From the NCBI GenBank assembly GCA_903895695.1, contig CAITUY010000145.1, forward strand, positions 1-64,000: a stretch of DNA of 64,000 nt. The letters run 5' to 3'. This DNA is from an uncultured bacterium (GTDB lineage: Bacteria; Verrucomicrobiota; Kiritimatiellia; CAIKKV01; CAITUY01). A model generated the notes under the pieces. That model was not told where the DNA came from. It saw only the letters and a program-made list of their open reading frames with translations, and searched no databases. A program made the translations under genes and the position numbers. Shown in pieces: positions 60,331 through 64,000 of the stretch; position 1 is the first letter of the stretch, and each line of letters opens with the position of its first letter.

Positions 60331-61299
60331 CTATTCCTTCGCGTACCCTTTGCGTTTCAAGGCCGCCGCAATGCGCGCTTCGACCGGTCCGTCGGTCACT
60401 TCGAACGTCCGTCCGGTCACCGTTTCGTAGGCCTGGATGTAACGGCGCGCCGCTTCCAGTCTCACGGCATCCGGTAAGGCGGGCGGCGTGCCATCGCCGC
60501 GAAAGCCTTGCGAAACGAGCCACTCGCGCACGTATTCCTTGTCGATCTTGCGCTGGTCTTTGCCGGCCTTGAAAAGCTCGGCGTACGTGTCGGCGAACCA
60601 GTAGCGCGACGAGTCGGGCGTGTGGATCTCATCCGAGAAAACAAGCTTTCCGTTGAGCCGGCCGATCTCGTACTTGGTGTCGACGAGGATCAGGCCCCGG
60701 CCGGCCGCGTGTTTGACGCCGGCCTCAAAGAGCCGGAAACAGAGCCGGGCGGCTTCGTCGAACGTCTGGGCGTCGATCAGCCCTTCGCGGATCGCTTCGT
60801 CCCGCGAAATAGGCCGGTCGTGCACTTCGTGTTTGGTGGTCGGCGTAAGGATGGGCCGCTCGAGCTTCTGGTCCTTCTGCAGGCCTTCCGGCAGGTCGTT
60901 ACCGCAGAAGTGACGCACGCCTCGCTCGTAGTTATACCACGCCGACGTTTTGGTTACGCCGGTGATGTACCCGCGCACGATGAACTCCAGCGGAAGTTGT
61001 TCGCATTCGTGCACGACCATGACGTTGGGGTCGGGGAGATCGATAACGTGGTTGGGGGCGATCGCCCGGGTCGTCTCAAACCAGAAGCCGGCCAACTGGT
61101 TCAGTACCTGGCCCTTGAAAGGGATGGTGCCGATGATGCAGTCGAATGCCGACACCCGGTCGGTTGTAACGAGGATGCGTCGTTTGTCCTGCAAGTAACT
61201 CTCGCGCACCTTGCCTTGTTGGCGTTCGCCCAAGCCGGCAAAGTGCGTCTCATTGAGGGTGCGGTTCAGTTCGGTCCGGAGGCGGGATTCGGAGATCAT
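60331..61299 (-). CDS. purC: Phosphoribosylaminoimidazole-succinocarboxamide synthase (SAICAR synthase)
   Basis: 322 residues, the longer form of PurC. QGKVRESYL, RILVTTDRVSAFDCIIG, EFIVRGYITG, LILVDTKYEIG, FSDEIHTPDSSRYW and the KEYVREWL block are the family signatures in order. It condenses CAIR with aspartate in purine synthesis in the cytoplasm. ATG 61299 has GAGGA 5 bases upstream; the open frame reaches back to 61578 but overlaps the amidase gene on that side. Ordinary housekeeping gene that lies 17 bp downstream of the amidase gene. Confidence 0.95.
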   Translation of the reverse strand: MISESRLRTELNRTLNETHFAGLGERQQGKVRESYLQDKRRILVTTDRVSAFDCIIGTIPFKGQVLNQLAGFWFETTRAIAPNHVIDLPDPNVMVVHECEQLPLEFIVRGYITGVTKTSAWYNYERGVRHFCGNDLPEGLQKDQKLERPILTPTTKHEVHDRPISRDEAIREGLIDAQTFDEAARLCFRLFEAGVKHAAGRGLILVDTKYEIGRLNGKLVFSDEIHTPDSSRYWFADTYAELFKAGKDQRKIDKEYVREWLVSQGFRGDGTPPALPDAVRLEAARRYIQAYETVTGRTFEVTDGPVEARIAAALKRKGYAKE

Positions 61300-61316
61300 A
61301 AGTTCCTCGTTAGTCG

Positions 61317-61967
61317 TTACGTCTGGCGAAGCTGGGCGACGTAGGGATAGAGGCGGCCGCCCGGGCAGATGGTGGGGCTCAGATCGCGGTGGCCGTAGAT
61401 ACGCGAGGCGCGAATCCGGTACTGGTGGCGCAGCAAGGCCACCAGGTTCGCCTGGGTGGCAAGCTGGGCCGCCGAAGGCTCCTGTTTCTCGAAGTTGCCC
61501 AACAACATGACGCCGATGTTGCCTTCGTTGGCGTTCAGGGTGTGGGCGCCTTCGTAGGCGAGGGAGCGCCCTTCCCACACGCGGCCGGCATAGTCGACGA
61601 TCAGGTGGTACGCGATGTCGCCGTAGTGCAGGGCAAGATGAGCCCCCTGGACATTGCTGATCTCCTGCGCCACGAGATGGGGGGATGTCATGCGGAGCGC
61701 CTGGTTCCCCGTGTGGTGCAGAGTGATGCGGGTGTAGGGGCTTGCGGCCCGCAAGCGCGCGTAGTTGATCGGCGTCCTGATCCAGGCGGATCGGCGGATG
61801 ATGCCGATTTGTGTGCCAAGCAGGTCGATCACGGTGCGGGGTGCCATGGAGCGCGCCGGTGCGGCGGCTGCCGGCAGTCCGAGCCAGGCACTGATCGCGC
61901 CAAACGCGCCCAAGCGCAGAAACGCGCGCCTGTCGAGCATCCCGTTTGGATTCGCTGTCTCGCTCAT
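61317..61967 (-). CDS. Tat-exported N-acetylmuramoyl-L-alanine amidase (Amidase_2/PGRP)
   Basis: About 216 aa. A twin-arginine signal RRAFLRLG (13-20) precedes a hydrophobic AISAWLGLPAAAA core. The catalytic domain shows ITLHHTGN, HYGDIAYHLIVD, NIGVMLLGNF and YGHRDLSPTICPGG, giving the zinc His/His/Cys ligands of the PGRP fold. It would cleave the amide between MurNAc and L-Ala in the periplasm. ATG 61967; it follows the unknown gene by 8 bp. Confidence 0.85.
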   Translation of the reverse strand: MSETANPNGMLDRRAFLRLGAFGAISAWLGLPAAAAPARSMAPRTVIDLLGTQIGIIRRSAWIRTPINYARLRAASPYTRITLHHTGNQALRMTSPHLVAQEISNVQGAHLALHYGDIAYHLIVDYAGRVWEGRSLAYEGAHTLNANEGNIGVMLLGNFEKQEPSAAQLATQANLVALLRHQYRIRASRIYGHRDLSPTICPGGRLYPYVAQLRQT

Positions 61968-61975
61968 CGTCTCAC

Positions 61976-62605
61976 TCAGGAATGAAGGCACATTACCAAT
62001 GGTGTCCCCAGCCACGCCCTCCGCGTTCGCATGATCTCAAGCCGGTCGGCGCAGAATTGCTGGATCGTGTCTGCCATCGTCGTGAGGCGATTGTTTCGGG
62101 CCCGCGCGCCGACCAGGCGGCGCACGGCACCGCGCAGGTCGCGCAATCCGAGGATCCCGCGGCCCTGCGGGCCGTCCCACACGTCGCCGAACGATTCGAG
62201 TGTCAACCGCAGGCGCTCAAAGAAAAGGATCTCCATGCCGCTTTCGCCTGGTCCGATCAACCGGCCGACATTCAGGATCCACACCGGTTGGCCGGGCGCC
62301 GCGTGCCATTGCCCGGCATACACGACCGCGTCGCCAAAGGACCGGATGCGGCAGGCCAGTACGTTGTCGCCGTTGGCCTCGAGGGCGGCCGCCAGGAGGG
62401 CGCACATGCGCGTTGTGTCGATGGGCGCGTCCGATGCGACGGCCGGGTCCGTCAGGTAAGCCGCCACGCCGCTGGCCGCTTCGGCCACCCGGAATTGCGA
62501 GGCCAGCGTGGCATGAGCGCACAGGCGGGGCACCGTCTCGAGGATGCGGGCCGTTAGGACGGTTTGCGCGGATGCGGGCGTCTTCGAAGGCGTCTGCCAG
62601 ATCAC
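61976..62605 (-). CDS. Hypothetical protein
   Basis: 209 residues, no family recognised. Largely alpha-helical by composition, with a central FGDAVVYAGQWHAAPGQPVW stretch and an Arg-rich C-terminus; no signal peptide or membrane segment. It overlaps nrdR by 4 bp (62602-62605), so it is expressed with it. An in-frame ATG start at 62605 is the only clear choice. Confidence 0.6.
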   Translation of the reverse strand: MIWQTPSKTPASAQTVLTARILETVPRLCAHATLASQFRVAEAASGVAAYLTDPAVASDAPIDTTRMCALLAAALEANGDNVLACRIRSFGDAVVYAGQWHAAPGQPVWILNVGRLIGPGESGMEILFFERLRLTLESFGDVWDGPQGRGILGLRDLRGAVRRLVGARARNNRLTTMADTIQQFCADRLEIMRTRRAWLGTPLVMCLHS

Positions 62606-63054
62606 TTGGTTACCATCCCCTGGATTGCGTTCAGGAATTGGTTCACGTCCTTGAAGCGCCGGTAAACTGAGGCGAACCGGACGTAGGCCACCTCGTCCAG
62701 CTTTTCGAGTTTCTCCATGACCTTCTCGCCGATGACTTCGCTGGGAACCTCGCGTTCGTACTCATTTTCGATCTCGGCGATGATTCCGTCCACAAGGCTC
62801 TCGAGTTGCTCAGCGCCGATCGGCCGTTTCATGCAGGCGCGCAGGAGGCCGTTGAGGAGCTTTTCGCGGGACAGTTCCTCGTGCCGGCCGTCCCGTTTGG
62901 TCACGTGGAGTTCGGCCTTGAGGACTTCCTCGCGGGTCGTGTAGCGGTGACTGCAGTTGACACACGACCTCCGCCGCCGGATTACGTCCCCGGACCGGGA
63001 CGTCCGGCTGTCGATGACCTTGTCTTCCAGATGACCGCATCGCGGACAACGCAT
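62602..63054 (-). CDS. nrdR: Transcriptional repressor NrdR
   Basis: 150 residues, family length. Zinc ribbon Cys3, Cys6, Cys31 and Cys34 (MRCPRCG and SCVNC), then VTKRDGRHEELSREKL of the ATP-cone domain. NrdR binds nucleotides through the ATP cone and represses ribonucleotide reductase genes at NrdR boxes. ATG 63054. It is divergent from serC across a 142-bp gap; no NrdR box was identified in it. Confidence 0.95.
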   Translation of the reverse strand: MRCPRCGHLEDKVIDSRTSRSGDVIRRRRSCVNCSHRYTTREEVLKAELHVTKRDGRHEELSREKLLNGLLRACMKRPIGAEQLESLVDGIIAEIENEYEREVPSEVIGEKVMEKLEKLDEVAYVRFASVYRRFKDVNQFLNAIQGMVTK

Positions 63055-63196
63055 AGCACCCCTCGTTTCTACGGCAGCAGACAGGATACGCGAAATCGGG
63101 GCTGCGGGTCAACTCGGTGCGCAGGCAGGTTTGGGATTGAGTTCGGCTGTCCCGGCGATAGAGTAGGGGGGTATCCAACGAAAGCGAGGTAAGCCC

Positions 63197-64000
63197 GTGG
63201 CACGTATCTTCAATTTCAACGCCGGTCCGTCCGCTTTGCCGCTCGAGGTGCTGGAGGAGGCCCAGCGCGAACTCGTCGATTACAAGGGTGCCGGGATGTC
63301 CATCATGGAGTGCAGCCACCGCGGCAAGGAATACGATGCCGTGCACCTGGAAGCCGTGGAAAATCTCAAAAAGCTGCTGGCTCTCACCGATGACTATGCG
63401 GTCCTGTTCATCCAGGGAGGCGCCAGCCTCCAGTTCGCCATGGTGCCCATGAATCTGCTGGGACCGGGCCAGACCGCCGACTACATCAATTCCGGCGCCT
63501 GGGCCGACAAAGCGCTGAAGGAAGCCAAGCTTCTCGGTGGCCAGGTCAATGCCGCAGGGAACACCGCCAAGGATATTCCCACCCGCATGCCGGCGATCGA
63601 GAGCCTGAAGCTGACCAAGGGCGCTGCTTACGTGCACATCACGTCCAACGAGACCATCGCCGGCGCCCAGTACAAGGTCTTCCCGAAGACCGAGGCGCCG
63701 CTCGTGGCCGATATGTCGTCCGATATCCTGTCCCGCCCGATCGATGCCCAACAGTTCGGCCTGATCTATGCCGGCGCCCAGAAGAACCTCGGGCCCTCCG
63801 GCGTGGCCGTGGTCGTGATCCGCAAGGATCTGGCCGAAAAGGCGGCGGCGACCGTGCCGACGATGCTCCGGTATAAGACCTACGTCGAGGAGAACTCGCT
63901 GTACAATACGCCCCCGACTTTCGGCATCTACATGATCGCCCTCGTGACCCGCTGGATTCTCAGGATGGGCCCCGAGGCGCTGTATCGGCAGAACGCTGAA
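63197..64000 (+). CDS. serC: Phosphoserine aminotransferase (partial, runs off the window)
   Basis: 268 codons are visible to the window end; the full enzyme is about 360 residues. FNFNAGPSALP at the N-terminus, FIQGGASLQFAM, ADMSSDILSRP and AGAQKNLGPSG with the PLP Lys196 are diagnostic. It makes phosphoserine from 3-phosphohydroxypyruvate and glutamate. The GTG start at 63197 has GAGGT upstream. The 3' end is missing because the window ends, not by truncation. Confidence 0.95.
   Translation, partial: MARIFNFNAGPSALPLEVLEEAQRELVDYKGAGMSIMECSHRGKEYDAVHLEAVENLKKLLALTDDYAVLFIQGGASLQFAMVPMNLLGPGQTADYINSGAWADKALKEAKLLGGQVNAAGNTAKDIPTRMPAIESLKLTKGAAYVHITSNETIAGAQYKVFPKTEAPLVADMSSDILSRPIDAQQFGLIYAGAQKNLGPSGVAVVVIRKDLAEKAAATVPTMLRYKTYVEENSLYNTPPTFGIYMIALVTRWILRMGPEALYRQNAE

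Noticed and set aside
1-64000. tRNA, rRNA or other structured RNA genes
   Set aside because: I looked for tRNA-like and rRNA-like stretches in the intergenic gaps and recognised none; a covariance-model scan would be decisive.

Overview
The window reads as one large accessory locus for cell-surface polysaccharide and unusual-sugar biosynthesis (about 1-58 kb), followed by a short stretch of housekeeping genes (about 58-64 kb: TM1266-like regulator, Nudix-like protein, purC, Tat-exported amidase, nrdR, serC running off the end). The DNA is GC-rich. A family 9 (LPS heptosyl-type) glycosyltransferase, a lipoprotein with a lipobox and a Tat-exported murein amidase point to a Gram-negative envelope. 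Split transketolases, YfhO-like and GT39-like membrane proteins and abundant low-complexity in-frame repeats would fit an uncultivated PVC-type or similar phylum. That placement is only a guess; no rRNA or other phylogenetic marker is present.

Layout. 0.1-6.3 kb (+): GT2, GT9, methyltransferase, radical SAM protein, polytopic GT. 6.5-7.9 kb (-): polytopic membrane protein. 8.1-15 kb (+): radical SAM protein, GT2, epimerase, E1-type thiamine diphosphate (TPP) enzyme alpha/beta pair, polytopic GT. 15-16.5 kb (-): GtrA plus two related membrane/winged-helix proteins. 16.8-18.8 kb (+): two methyltransferases. 18.8-32 kb (-): a long, mostly overlapping operon with SIS isomerase, NDP-sugar epimerase, nucleotidyltransferase-kinase, epimerase, split transketolase, HAD phosphatase, APH-like kinase, methyltransferase, [four-helix-bundle element], Zn dehydrogenase, aminotransferase, Eis-like acetyltransferase and GT2. 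32.2-33.6 kb (+): UDP-galactopyranose mutase of eukaryotic type. 33.6-37.8 kb (-): polytopic GT, heptose kinase-like GHMP kinase, GT2, epimerase. 38.2-43.8 kb (+): polytopic GT, GT2, a ColD-type dehydratase with His in place of Lys, and a third split transketolase. 43.9-47.5 kb (-): GH172-like lipoprotein, GT4. 47.7-54.5 kb (+): methyltransferase, YfhO-like protein in two pieces separated by an opposite-strand radical SAM gene, GT2. 54.5-58 kb (-): sugar-1-phosphate nucleotidyltransferase and three NDP-sugar epimerases/reductases.

How the genes fit together (inference). Nucleotidyltransferases, SIS isomerase, GHMP kinase and HAD phosphatase resemble the GDP-heptose pathway. Epimerases, aminotransferase, ColD-type dehydratase, radical SAM proteins and methyltransferases would tailor the sugars. 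Three separate two-subunit TPP enzymes suggest transfer of C2 units, i.e. branched-chain or higher-carbon sugars. UGM and the GH172-like lipoprotein suggest a furanose that is both made and trimmed. GT2 polyprenyl-phosphate sugar synthases plus several large membrane glycosyltransferases would attach sugars on the far side of the membrane. No recognisable Wzx, Wzy or ABC exporter is in the window.

Most unusual are three repeat families. (i) Bipartite hairpin (REP/BIME-like) units bracket two gene cassettes, at 41.8/43.9 kb and 50.1/51.9 kb; the second pair sits between the two halves of the YfhO-like gene. (ii) Two 74-bp palindromic-ended units lie in inverted orientation 24.8 kb apart. (iii) Purine-rich tandem arrays flank, in inverted orientation, a four-helix-bundle protein gene, and related low-complexity tracts are inserted in frame in two coding sequences.
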